From Crenothrix sp043729335 (lineage in GTDB: Bacteria > Pseudomonadota > Gammaproteobacteria > Methylococcales > Methylomonadaceae), in NCBI RefSeq assembly GCF_043729335.1, contig NZ_JAYTLQ010000010.1:75851-139850 (forward strand): a stretch of DNA of 64,000 bases. The letters are read 5' to 3'. Below, piece after piece: positions 28,101-37,247 of this stretch. Both the position numbers and the translations under genes were made by a program. Under the pieces are notes generated by a model. The model was not told where the DNA came from, ran no database searches, and saw only the letters and a program-made list of their open reading frames with translations. Within the stretch, counting starts at the first letter, position 1. Each line of letters opens with the position of its first letter.

Positions 28101-28119
28101 GATAATGATTCTCATTTCT
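28101..28119 (-). promoter_or_regulatory. Fur-box-like operator upstream of the small-gene operon
   Basis: GATAATGATTCTCATTTCT matches about 14 of 19 consensus positions. It is 34 bases from the start of the 56-residue gene. It could also influence the divergent gene at 28206, whose TATAAT-like box lies at 28172-28177. Confidence 0.7.
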
Positions 28120-28205
28120 TATGTCAAGCAAGTTTGCCTGCTATGCCGCCAATTCTTAGGTAGTCTTCGGGTATAATAGCCACTTTTTTACAGCGTTTGG
28201 GTATC

Positions 28206-29249
28206 ATGAGTAAACAGAGAAAGGCAATAGCATTGATTTCAGGTGGACTGGATTCCATGCTGGCAGCAAGAACCATACAAGAGCAGGGCATACACGTCGA
28301 AGGCATCAATTTTTTCACCGGTTTTTGCGTAGAAGGCCATACTCATGCCATACGCGAAAAAGACAAAGCCAAGCCTAAGCGCAATAATTCCTTGTGGGTA
28401 GCCGAGCAATTGGGCATCAAGCTGCATATTGTTGATGTCATCGAAGAATATAAAGATGTGCTGCTCAATCCTAAACACGGTTATGGCCAGCACATGAATC
28501 CGTGTCTGGATTGCAAGATTTTCATGGTCAACAAAGCCAAGCAATGGATAGCTGAAAACGACTTCGATTTCATCATTACTGGCGAAGTGATGGGGCAACG
28601 GCCCATGTCGCAACGCAAAGCCACTATGCCGATTGTGGCCAGAGAATCCGGCGCTGACGATTTGCTGTTACGGCCTTTATGCGCCAAAAATTTACCGGCG
28701 ACTTTGCCAGAGCGCGAAGGTTGGGTGGATAGGGAAAAGCTACACGATATTACAGGCCGTTCGCGCAAACCACAAATGGCAATGGCCAAGGAATTTGGTA
28801 TTGACGAGTATTCTCAGCCTGCTGGCGGCTGCTGCTTCCTGACCGATAAATATTATTCCGCTAAATTGGTGGATTTATGGAAAGCCCGTGACAGCCGTGA
28901 ATACCAGCTGGACGATGTGATGCTGTTAAAAGTCGGCAGGCACATCCGGCCACAACCGCATTACAAGATGATTGTTGCGCGTGAGGAAGGCGAAGGCCGT
29001 TTTTTGCAAGGTTATAAAAAAGACTATATCAGCATGAGTAGCACCAGTCATCAAGGGCCTTTGGTGTTGATTGATGGCACCATTGCCGCCGAAGATTTAT
29101 ATCTGGCGGCTAGCATCACCGCACGTTATGGACAGGGGCGCGATGCCGAACAAGTAGAAGTTAATGTGGTTTATCAAGATGGTGCTGAGCGTTCCTTGCA
29201 TGTTAAACCCATGCTTGAGCAAGATATTCCCAAAGCGTGGTTTGTATGA
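28206..29249 (+). CDS. PP-loop ATPase with C-terminal DUF814-like domain
   Basis: 347 residues from ATG 28206; an upstream in-frame TTG at 28197 is less likely. The N-terminal ATP-pyrophosphatase loop ISGGLDSMLA (11-20) is of the ThiI/MnmA type. A CxxC (PCLDC near residue 100) and GGCCFL follow, and the C-terminal 100 residues resemble the RNA-binding DUF814/NFACT-R type domain. Relatives are often labelled tRNA thiolation enzymes. The TusA-like sulfur carrier overlaps its stop (ATGA), which supports a sulfur-transfer role. The nucleoside made is unknown. Confidence 0.75.
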   Translation: MSKQRKAIALISGGLDSMLAARTIQEQGIHVEGINFFTGFCVEGHTHAIREKDKAKPKRNNSLWVAEQLGIKLHIVDVIEEYKDVLLNPKHGYGQHMNPCLDCKIFMVNKAKQWIAENDFDFIITGEVMGQRPMSQRKATMPIVARESGADDLLLRPLCAKNLPATLPEREGWVDREKLHDITGRSRKPQMAMAKEFGIDEYSQPAGGCCFLTDKYYSAKLVDLWKARDSREYQLDDVMLLKVGRHIRPQPHYKMIVAREEGEGRFLQGYKKDYISMSSTSHQGPLVLIDGTIAAEDLYLAASITARYGQGRDAEQVEVNVVYQDGAERSLHVKPMLEQDIPKAWFV

Positions 29250-29476
29250 CCCGTGAAGTGCTCAATGCACGGCGCTTGTTGTGCCCGTTACCGGTAATTA
29301 GAACCCAGGATAAGGTTAAGCAAATGCAAGCGGGCGATCAGCTGGAAGTGGTTTGCACCGATCCTGGCGTGATGCAGGATATTCCTACCTGGTGCCGTAT
29401 TAATGGCCATAAGGTGCTGGAACTGTTGTCAGCTGACCATGAATATACGGTGATTTTGGAAGTGGGTGGCGGGTAG
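29246..29476 (+). CDS. TusA-family sulfur carrier
   Basis: 76 residues, the usual TusA length, with the persulfide-carrying Cys13 in CPLPVI followed by the typical two-layer alpha/beta fold pattern and a C-terminal VILEVGGG. It takes sulfane sulfur from an IscS-type desulfurase and passes it on. It overlaps the PP-loop gene by four bases (start ATG 29246), so it is most likely the dedicated donor for that protein rather than the general tRNA-2-thiouridine TusA. Confidence 0.85.
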   Translation: MTREVLNARRLLCPLPVIRTQDKVKQMQAGDQLEVVCTDPGVMQDIPTWCRINGHKVLELLSADHEYTVILEVGGG

Positions 29477-29561
29477 GTTTTAAAAATTATTTATCCACGA
29501 AAAGCACGAAAATATCATCCTCGGTAATCCTTGATCCTAAGCCCTGTTTGGGAATTAGCGA

Positions 29562-29726
29562 TTATCGCTGCGAGAAAGCAGGTTCCAGAACGCCCCGTTT
29601 AGTTTTGTGCGGGTTGATGAATGCAGTAGCGATATTATTAATTTGATTGATGCCTTGAGATAAATCGCGTTCTGCACGAAATCTATTTTCCCTTCGATGA
29701 TATTGTTGTTCTAAACGCTCAGACAG
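29562..29726 (-). pseudogene. Coding fragment upstream of the AAA/TOPRIM pair
   Basis: A 54-codon minus-strand frame with protein-like composition (YHRRENRFRAERDLSQG, then INNIATAFINPHKTK) and no start codon: an in-frame TAG directly precedes it. It looks like the tail of a gene whose 5' part was lost when the adjacent AT-rich pair came in. The family is not recognised. It may be fortuitous. Confidence 0.3.
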
Positions 29727-29744
29727 ATTCTAAGGAGCTATAAC

Positions 29745-30704
29745 ATGAATGATCACTTTTTAACCGACATAGAAATAGAGCAGTTTAAGTGTTTTACAGA
29801 TTTTAAAGCTTCTGGATTTAAGCGCGTTAATTTGATTGGTGGGAAGAATAATATTGGTAAGACGGCGTTTATGGAGGCTTGTTTTATTAATGTCCATGCC
29901 ACAACTGTTAATGCGATGATCACAGCCATTATCATCATTAAATTCAGACGAGAAATACTTAATGTAGTTGATAGTACGGTTTCTGAACATCGTGATTATT
30001 TAGATGCTATAAAAATATTTAAAAATTCTTCTAATATAAATAATATATCGTACGAAATTATAGAAAAAAATGCTATCAAGAAATATCAATTTAATATTAA
30101 TAAAAAACCTATTACTATTGATAATAAAGATTTAACTTTTACTCACAAGCTTATTGACAACATAAATTTTATCGATAATTTTGGATGGCCTAATAGAGCC
30201 GTATGTAGGGCTTATCAATCTATCCAGAAACATGACCAAGAAGATGAGTTAAATAGCTTCATACACGAATTTGACAATAATATTGATAACTTTAAAGTCA
30301 TCGATGGAAAGCCACAATGTAAAACTAATGGTGAATACCGCGATATAGTAGAGTTTGGTGATGGGTTAAGGCATTATATTTCTATTATCTGTGCGCTTTA
30401 TGCTTGTGAAAACGGTTATTTGTTTATTGATGAAATCGACAATGGCATACATTACAGCCAATTGGATAAGTTGTGGGAGCTTATTTTAACGTTGTCTAAA
30501 AAAACTAATTGCCAGTTGTTTGCGATTACGCATTCCAAAGAAATGCTGGAATCGTTTGCACGGGTTGCTAAAAAATTGAATGATCAGGATATTAGCTATA
30601 CAACGTTAGTTAAAAATAAACAGCAGGAAATTATGGCCATAACCCGCGATTATGAAATGCTTTTAGACAGCATTGAACAAGAGCGTGAGGTTCGGGGATG
30701 GTAA
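29745..30704 (+). CDS. AAA ATPase (AAA_15/OLD-like)
   Basis: 319 residues. The Walker A is GGKNNIGKT (32-40). A charged low-complexity middle region follows, then an ABC-like signature (EFGDGLRHY), Walker B (LFIDEIDNG near 226-233) and a switch histidine in THSKEML. This is the SMC/OLD-like layout of defence ATPases such as AriA of PARIS. Perfect AAGGAG ribosome site. The gene is clearly more AT-rich than its neighbours and overlaps the TOPRIM-like gene by seven bases, so the two form one module, probably acquired. Confidence 0.8.
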   Translation: MNDHFLTDIEIEQFKCFTDFKASGFKRVNLIGGKNNIGKTAFMEACFINVHATTVNAMITAIIIIKFRREILNVVDSTVSEHRDYLDAIKIFKNSSNINNISYEIIEKNAIKKYQFNINKKPITIDNKDLTFTHKLIDNINFIDNFGWPNRAVCRAYQSIQKHDQEDELNSFIHEFDNNIDNFKVIDGKPQCKTNGEYRDIVEFGDGLRHYISIICALYACENGYLFIDEIDNGIHYSQLDKLWELILTLSKKTNCQLFAITHSKEMLESFARVAKKLNDQDISYTTLVKNKQQEIMAITRDYEMLLDSIEQEREVRGW

Positions 30705-31261
30705 AAATTGCCATTGTCTGCGAAGGAAAAGATGATAAAGTATTTTTTGAAACGCTAATAAAACACCTTGGATTTGATGAAAGACGGGTTAGTTTTTATA
30801 TTTTCAATGGTAAAAGCAATTTATTCAAAGCAGATAATAAAAAATATGAAGATTTAAAATTAGTGGTCGCTAGTGGGCAAATTGATAAGGTTTTATTTGT
30901 CCTTGATGCCGACAATGTGCAAAACGATGCTACTTATGGTGGGTTTGATAATACACAGTTAGCGCTGGACGCTATTATTAAACAATTAGCATTTGAAGAC
31001 ATTAGTCAAACCTATATCATGTGTGACCCAATATCTAAAGTGGGCTACTTAGAGTCGTTTATTTTATCTACCATTCCTGAAGAGCAAAGAAATTGCATTG
31101 AACATTTTTTAGAATGCTCGCAATTTAAATCTAAAGGGAACCACAAAGCTATTCTCAACAAAATTTATAATATCGCCTACCCAAATGCACCTTATGATTT
31201 TGAGCATAGCTATTTTGATTCTCTAAAATTAAAGTTAATTAATCTTTTTAAACAACTTTAA
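30698..31261 (+). CDS. TOPRIM-like protein (DUF3226/DUF4435 type)
   Basis: 187 residues. The TOPRIM landmarks are Glu9 in CEGKDD and D70-x-D72 in VLDADN, the metal-binding acidic set of OLD-type nucleases. Later parts (MCDPISKVGYLESFIL) agree with DUF3226-type proteins. Together with the preceding ATPase it resembles a split OLD or PARIS-like pair, in which the ATPase senses and restrains a toxic TOPRIM nuclease. AT-rich. The exact Pfam family and activity are not established here. Confidence 0.7.
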   Translation: MVKIAIVCEGKDDKVFFETLIKHLGFDERRVSFYIFNGKSNLFKADNKKYEDLKLVVASGQIDKVLFVLDADNVQNDATYGGFDNTQLALDAIIKQLAFEDISQTYIMCDPISKVGYLESFILSTIPEEQRNCIEHFLECSQFKSKGNHKAILNKIYNIAYPNAPYDFEHSYFDSLKLKLINLFKQL

Positions 31262-31406
31262 TTATCTGCACTGGAGCACAAAGTGTAACGTTAGTGTGGG
31301 ATGAAGCAGTGTTAGGTGCTTAAACAGAGCGGCCTAATCTTAATTAATTGATAAAACTTAAACAAAGTATTTTAAATTTTATTTTAAAAATATGAAGGAT
31401 TAAATT

Positions 31407-32639
31407 ATGGCGGTATACCCAAAAGGGTCAGATGGTCAGTTTTATTTCCCAGAAATGCCAGACGTTGCCGGCATTGCATTAGGCACTACCAATGCCGGTA
31501 TCAAGCAAACGGTCCGGGATGATATTTTGCTGATTCAAATGGCTGAAGGCTCAAGTTGTGCAGCGGTATTTACCCAAAATGCTTTCTGTGCTGCACCTGT
31601 CCATGTTGCCAAAGCTAATTTACCCCATCAGCCACGCTGGTTGCTAATCAATTCCGGCAACGCCAATGCGGGTACAGGTAAGCAAGGTATGGGCGATGCT
31701 CTGGCTTCATGTGCAGGTGTCGCTGAAACAGTGAAGGGACAAGCCAATCAAGTGCTGCCGTTCTCTACTGGTGTGATCGGTCAGCCCTTGCCAGTCGAAA
31801 AAATTATCGCTGCTTTACCCGCCGCTTACGCTAATCTGCGCTTATCCAATTGGGACAGAGCCGCGCGCGCCATTATGACCACAGACACCTTCCCTAAAGG
31901 AGTTACCGAAGTGATTAGCATTGATGGCAACGCCATCACCATCAATGCTATCTCCAAAGGCGCAGGTATGATACAACCCAATATGGCGACCATGCTGGGC
32001 TTTATCGCTACCGATGCGACTATCAGCCAAGCCTTGTTACAGCAATGTTTGTCGACGGCTGTGGAACAATCCTTTAACCGCATTACCGTAGATGGCGATA
32101 CCTCTACTAATGATGCCTGCGTAGTCATGGCCAGCGGCTGTTCGCGTGTACCGGAAATTAAAGCTGGCAGCGCAGCACTGGATGTTTTTTCGGCTGCTTT
32201 AATGCGTGTCTGCAAGCAATTGGCGGAAGCTATCGTTAGGGATGGCGAAGGGGCCACAAAACTTATTCGCATTCAGGTAGAGCAAGCCTTGCACGATGAA
32301 GAAGCCGTGCGGGTAGGCAAAACTATTGCCCATTCACCGTTGGTTAAAACGGCATTTTTCGCCAGCGATCCCAATTGGGGACGCATACTCGCCGCAGTGG
32401 GCCGAGCCGGTGTAGAAAACATGGTGCTGAAAGACGTGCAGATTTTTCTGGATGACGTGTGTATCGTCAACAATGGCCAACGTGCCGATGATTACACCGA
32501 AGCAGCGGGGCAAGCTGTTATGGATAGGGAGGAAATTACTATCACCGTCAAATTGGGTCGCGGCAGTGCTAGCCAGGAAGTGCTGACCTGTGATTTCTCC
32601 TACGATTACGTGCGTATTAATGCCGAATACCGTACTTAG
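31407..32639 (+). CDS. argJ: Glutamate N-acetyltransferase / amino-acid acetyltransferase
   Basis: 410 residues. It is an ornithine acetyltransferase-family enzyme that self-cleaves before Thr195 in the MATMLGF motif, giving alpha and beta chains. It has the usual oxyanion TGVIG segment upstream. It transfers acetyl from N-acetylornithine to glutamate, and can also use acetyl-CoA in bifunctional types. ATG 31407 has an AAGGA site. The downstream Nudix/ThiE fusion is six bases away, the common gammaproteobacterial arrangement. Confidence 0.93.
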   Translation: MAVYPKGSDGQFYFPEMPDVAGIALGTTNAGIKQTVRDDILLIQMAEGSSCAAVFTQNAFCAAPVHVAKANLPHQPRWLLINSGNANAGTGKQGMGDALASCAGVAETVKGQANQVLPFSTGVIGQPLPVEKIIAALPAAYANLRLSNWDRAARAIMTTDTFPKGVTEVISIDGNAITINAISKGAGMIQPNMATMLGFIATDATISQALLQQCLSTAVEQSFNRITVDGDTSTNDACVVMASGCSRVPEIKAGSAALDVFSAALMRVCKQLAEAIVRDGEGATKLIRIQVEQALHDEEAVRVGKTIAHSPLVKTAFFASDPNWGRILAAVGRAGVENMVLKDVQIFLDDVCIVNNGQRADDYTEAAGQAVMDREEITITVKLGRGSASQEVLTCDFSYDYVRINAEYRT

Positions 32640-32645
32640 ATTGCT

Positions 32646-33572
32646 ATGACTGTGTTGCAAGTAGCGGTCGGAGTAATCAAGAATTCGGCAGGGCAGATAT
32701 TAATTTCGTTACGTAACCCTGATTTGCATCAAGGTGGTTTATGGGAATTTCCGGGCGGTAAAGTGGAAGCAGGTGAATCTGTTGAGCAAGCCTTACACCG
32801 AGAACTCAAAGAAGAGCTGGCGATAGATACACTTGCCGTTGAGCCTTTAATTACCCTTAAACACGATTATGGCGACCGATGTGTGCAACTGAATGTGTGT
32901 GTGGTGACGCAGTTTTCTGGTAGCGTTATACACAGTGATAACCAGCCTTTTAAATGGGTAGCGCCGGATGACCTGAGCCAGTATGCTTTTCCAGAAGCCA
33001 ATAAAGCCATTGTTACGGCCATCCTGTTGCCGGTTTATTATGCAATTTTAGATGATGCTGATCACGAAACACTGTTGTACAACTTGGAGAAAATGCTAAT
33101 TCAAGGCGTTCGGTTATTCCAGGTTAGATTAAAACGACTGTCGGCTGAAGCAGTGGTGCATTTTGTTGCAGTAGCTTATGGCATTTGCCATGCTTACGGT
33201 GCGCGATTGCTCATCAATTCAGATATAGCGGATAGTCGCTATACCGCTGATGGCCTTCATTTGACCTCGACCCATTTAATGAAGATGACGCAGCGCCCCG
33301 CTAACCAAACCTGGGTTGGTGCGTCTTGCCATAATCTGGCTGAATTGCAGCACGCGCAAAAAATAGGCGTGGATTTTGTGGTGCTGGCACCGGTTTTAAC
33401 CACGCAGACCCACGCAACTATTAGCCCTTTAGGTTGGTCAGAGTTCGAAGCATTGCTATCTCATGCCACAATTCCGGTTTATGCGCTGGGTGGTTTATCC
33501 AAGTCTGATCTGCCTTATACGCGGCAATTAGGTGCGCAAGGCATTGCTGCAATTAGAGCTTTTCTGGATTAA
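32646..33572 (+). CDS. Nudix hydrolase (MutT-like) fused to a ThiE-like domain
   Basis: 308 residues. The N-terminal Nudix domain (1-130) has the box GKVEAGE-x7-RELKEEL, with Ala replacing the final Gly as in the PA4400 group. The C-terminal half is a thiamine-phosphate-synthase-like barrel (ARLLINSDIA, ADGLHLTS, VGASCHN, FVVLAPV). The Nudix part should hydrolyse 8-oxo-dGTP. The ThiE-like part may be structural or act in thiamine salvage. It sits just after argJ. The catalytic state of the second half is uncertain. Confidence 0.88.
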   Translation: MTVLQVAVGVIKNSAGQILISLRNPDLHQGGLWEFPGGKVEAGESVEQALHRELKEELAIDTLAVEPLITLKHDYGDRCVQLNVCVVTQFSGSVIHSDNQPFKWVAPDDLSQYAFPEANKAIVTAILLPVYYAILDDADHETLLYNLEKMLIQGVRLFQVRLKRLSAEAVVHFVAVAYGICHAYGARLLINSDIADSRYTADGLHLTSTHLMKMTQRPANQTWVGASCHNLAELQHAQKIGVDFVVLAPVLTTQTHATISPLGWSEFEALLSHATIPVYALGGLSKSDLPYTRQLGAQGIAAIRAFLD

Positions 33573-33652
33573 CCTTTTTGCAAAATGACTGAATTGAGTG
33601 ACTCGCACATGGTTTTATTTCACAGCGTACTTTTCCAGAGTTTCCCATTGTT

Positions 33653-36600
33653 ATGATTCTTTCTCCTGCTGTTCCTAAAACCAACGCTCAAACCATTATT
33701 TGGACAGGATTGACCGGCTGCGGTGATTCTTTGGCTTTGGCTTCTGCCATTAAAAATGAAAAACGCTTGTTTGTGATTATCACTCCCGACAATCAAACGG
33801 CTTTGCGCTTTGAGCACGAGCTGACCTTTTTTTTGCAGGGCGAGCATCCTATTTTGCATTTTCCCGATTGGGAAACCTTGCCCTACGATGTGTTTTCCCC
33901 GCTGCCGCAAATTACTTCAGAGCGTTTACGCACGTTAGCGTTATTGCCAGAAGTCAAACGCGGTGCATTGGTGGTTTCGGTAACGACCCTGATGCACCGT
34001 TTGGCACCGCGCCAGCATGTGTTAGCACACAGTTTTGCGATTAAAGTAGGTGATAAATTCAATATGGAGCTTAGCCGCCTTAAGCTGGAAAGTGTCGGTT
34101 ACCAATGTGTAGGCCAAGTGCAGCAACATGCAGAATTTGCGGTCAGGGGCGCGATAGTCGATTTATTCCCCATGGGCAGCAAGGAGCCGTATCGCATTGA
34201 GTTATTTGATGAAGACGTGGAATCCATACGCACGTTTGATCCTGAAACCCAGCGCTCATTGGATAAAATCGACCAGATACAATTGTTTCCGGCGCGCGAG
34301 TTTCCGTTTACCGATGATTCTATTAAGCAGTTTCGCCAGGCTTTCAGAAAGGCTTTTCCCAGCACTTCTGAAAAAAATATTATCTACCAGGATGTTACTA
34401 AAGGTATTACGCCCAGCGGTATTGAGTATTATTTGCCGTTGTTTGTAGAGCAAACAGCGACCTTGTTTGATTACTTGCCGAAATCGGCTGTAGTAGTTAC
34501 CAGCAATGGCTTTGAACACAATGCCAGCGCTTTTTATAATGAAGCCGAAGAACGTTTTGAGCAAAGAAAATACGATACTGAACGTCCCTTATTAGCACCG
34601 CGTGAATTGTTTTTGTTGGCGGAGGAATTGCAGCAATGGGTGGCGGCTTTTGCGCGTATTAACCTGGATGTACTGTCTACTGAATACCAGCAGCCGACCA
34701 CGGACAGTGAGCAATTTAACTGCCACAAATTACCTAATCTAACCTTAGATGCCAAAGTGCCCGATTCTGCACAGGCTGTGGTGCAATTTGTTGACGATTA
34801 CACCGGTAAAATTTTATTTATCGCTGAGTCCGCAGGCCGCCGTGAAGGTTTGATAGATAAATTAAGGCAGTACAAAATTACCGTTAAACAGGTCGATAGC
34901 TGGCAGGCATTTTTAAAATCCGAAGTGTCGCCGTGTATTTTGGTAGCGCCTATTGATCATGGTTTGTGGCTGGAAAACCCTGCCATAGCCATTATTACCG
35001 AAACGTTGCTGTCTGGTGAAAAAGCCCAGCAACGCCGAAGACGCCGCAAGTCTGGATTGCGCGAGCTGGAAAATATTGTCAATAACTTAAATGAACTGAC
35101 GATAGGTTCACCGGTTGTCCATCAAGAACATGGTGTAGGCCGCTATCTGGGTTTATTCACGCTGAGTGCAGGCGGCATAGCCGCTGAGTTTTTGGCACTC
35201 GAATATGCTAACAACGATAAGCTGTACGTGCCGGTATCATCATTGCATGTTATTGGCCGCTATACCGGCATGAACCCTGATGAAGCACCGTTGCATAAAT
35301 TAGGCGGCGATCAATGGAGTAAAGCCAAGAAAAAAGCCATTGCGCGTATCCGGGATGTCGCTGCGGAATTGCTGGAAATTCACGCTAACCGAGCCATTAA
35401 ACAAGGCCATGCCTTTAATATTGATAATGCTGAATATCAGACCTTTGCTGACGCTTTCCCTTTTGAAGAAACGCCCGATCAGCAATCTGCTATCGAAGCC
35501 ATATTAGATGATATGGCTACCACTCAACCCATGGACAGGGTGATTTGCGGCGATGTGGGCTTTGGTAAAACTGAGGTGGCGATGCGGGCAGCCTTTATTG
35601 CTGTGCAAAGTGGTAAACAAGTGGCGGTATTGGTGCCTACTACATTATTGGCGCAGCAGCATTACCAGAACTTTTCTGATCGCTTTGCCGATTGGCCGAT
35701 GCGGGTGGATGTGTTGTCGCGCTTTGTAACTCCAAAGCAGCAAAAAGAAATCAGCGATGATTTGGCCGAAGGCAAAGTGGATATTGTGATTGGTACACAC
35801 AAGCTATTGTCCAAAGACATTAAATACCGTGCTTTGGGATTGGTGATTATTGATGAGGAACACCGCTTTGGTGTGACCCAAAAAGAGCACTTCAAAAAAT
35901 TACGCAGTGAACTGGATATTTTAACGTTAACAGCTACACCTATTCCTCGTACCTTGAATATGGCCATGTCAGGCCTTCGGGATATTTCTATTATTGCTAG
36001 TCCGCCGCCTAATCGTCATGCGATAAAAACCTTTATTAGCCAGTGGGTGGATGCACAAATTAAAGAAGCGTGTTTACGTGAAATTAAGCGTGGCGGTCAG
36101 GTATTTTTTCTGCACAATGATGTTAAAAGTATGGAAAAAATGGCCAGGGATTTAGCCGCCTTAGTACCAGAAGCGCGTATTGAAATTGCTCATGGTCAAA
36201 TGCCAGAACGCGAGTTAGAGCGTGTCATGCTGGATTTTTATCATCAACGCTTTAACTTATTGTTATGTTCAACCATTATCGAAAGCGGTATTGATATCCC
36301 AAGTGCCAATACCATTATCATTAACCGGGCAGATAAATTGGGCCTGGCGCAATTGCATCAATTGCGTGGGCGGGTCGGGCGCTCACATCATCGCGCCTAT
36401 GCTTATTTTATTGTGCCGCCAAAATCTTTATTGAGCAAAGATGCTATTAAGCGTCTGGAAGCAGTGGAAGCATCGGGCAATTTAGGCGCAGGTTTTATGC
36501 TGTCGTCTCACGATATGGAAATACGCGGGGCAGGGGAGTTGCTGGGTGATGATCAAAGCGGTCAAATTCAGGAAATTGGTTTTACCTTGTATGCGGAATT

Positions 36601-37114
36601 ATTGGAACGGGCCGTTAGCGCGTTAAGATCAGGTAAGCAACCTGAGCTGGATACACCAATGGACAAAGGCCCAGAAGTTGATTTGCAAACAGCGGCATTG
36701 ATTCCTGAAGATTATCTGCCTGATATTCACGCGCGTTTGGTGTTATACAAGCGCATCTCCAGTGCGGATACCGACAGCGATTTGCGCGAGTTGCAAATAG
36801 AAATGATAGATCGTTTTGGTTTGTTACCGGAGCCGGTGAAAACTTTGTTTGGTATTGCTGCTTTAAAACAGCAGTCAGAAAAAATGGGCATCAAAAAAAT
36901 AGAAGCGAATGCAACGGGGGGACGGTTGATTTTTTCTGCCGAACCGAAAATTAATGCCGAGCAATTGATTACCTTAATACAAACCCAGGCACAGGTTTAT
37001 AAGTTTGATGGCGCGGATAAATTGCGCTTTATAAAGCCGTTTGAAACGACTGAGCAGAAGTTTGAGTTTATTCGGGAGTTGCTGGGGCAATTGGTTTTGA
37101 AGGATACAGCGTAG
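33653..37114 (+). CDS. mfd: Transcription-repair coupling factor
   Basis: 1153 residues, normal length. It has the UvrB-like N-terminal region, the RNA-polymerase interaction domain (VVHQEHGVGRYLG), the translocase with Walker A GDVGFGKTE (about residue 632) and DEEH box (about 733), motif VI QLRGRVGRS, and a C-terminal TRCF domain. It displaces stalled RNA polymerase and recruits UvrA. ATG 33653 was chosen; no other start is better. A GC-rich hairpin without a clear U tract follows the stop (37114-37136). Confidence 0.95.
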   Translation: MILSPAVPKTNAQTIIWTGLTGCGDSLALASAIKNEKRLFVIITPDNQTALRFEHELTFFLQGEHPILHFPDWETLPYDVFSPLPQITSERLRTLALLPEVKRGALVVSVTTLMHRLAPRQHVLAHSFAIKVGDKFNMELSRLKLESVGYQCVGQVQQHAEFAVRGAIVDLFPMGSKEPYRIELFDEDVESIRTFDPETQRSLDKIDQIQLFPAREFPFTDDSIKQFRQAFRKAFPSTSEKNIIYQDVTKGITPSGIEYYLPLFVEQTATLFDYLPKSAVVVTSNGFEHNASAFYNEAEERFEQRKYDTERPLLAPRELFLLAEELQQWVAAFARINLDVLSTEYQQPTTDSEQFNCHKLPNLTLDAKVPDSAQAVVQFVDDYTGKILFIAESAGRREGLIDKLRQYKITVKQVDSWQAFLKSEVSPCILVAPIDHGLWLENPAIAIITETLLSGEKAQQRRRRRKSGLRELENIVNNLNELTIGSPVVHQEHGVGRYLGLFTLSAGGIAAEFLALEYANNDKLYVPVSSLHVIGRYTGMNPDEAPLHKLGGDQWSKAKKKAIARIRDVAAELLEIHANRAIKQGHAFNIDNAEYQTFADAFPFEETPDQQSAIEAILDDMATTQPMDRVICGDVGFGKTEVAMRAAFIAVQSGKQVAVLVPTTLLAQQHYQNFSDRFADWPMRVDVLSRFVTPKQQKEISDDLAEGKVDIVIGTHKLLSKDIKYRALGLVIIDEEHRFGVTQKEHFKKLRSELDILTLTATPIPRTLNMAMSGLRDISIIASPPPNRHAIKTFISQWVDAQIKEACLREIKRGGQVFFLHNDVKSMEKMARDLAALVPEARIEIAHGQMPERELERVMLDFYHQRFNLLLCSTIIESGIDIPSANTIIINRADKLGLAQLHQLRGRVGRSHHRAYAYFIVPPKSLLSKDAIKRLEAVEASGNLGAGFMLSSHDMEIRGAGELLGDDQSGQIQEIGFTLYAELLERAVSALRSGKQPELDTPMDKGPEVDLQTAALIPEDYLPDIHARLVLYKRISSADTDSDLRELQIEMIDRFGLLPEPVKTLFGIAALKQQSEKMGIKKIEANATGGRLIFSAEPKINAEQLITLIQTQAQVYKFDGADKLRFIKPFETTEQKFEFIRELLGQLVLKDTA

Positions 37115-37247
37115 GCAAACGGTTTTGCCGCTTGCCTTAATGAGGGCGCATGTGCTTAATGCTGAGTTTATCGCTAAATGTGCCGGTAGAAAATATGGTG
37201 GCTCAGCATAAGGATTAAGATGGACGTAGAGTGTTTTTGTAAACGCC

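Noticed and set aside
29477..29560. Sequence like scattered CCACGAAAAGCACGAAA repeats
   Set aside because: Only a partial single unit; no second copy in the window.
31826..32272. 148-codon frame antisense to argJ
   Set aside because: Shadow of argJ codon usage; no independent signal.
37114..37136. Hairpin directly after mfd
   Set aside because: Stem contains a mismatch and no U tract follows; not called as a terminator.
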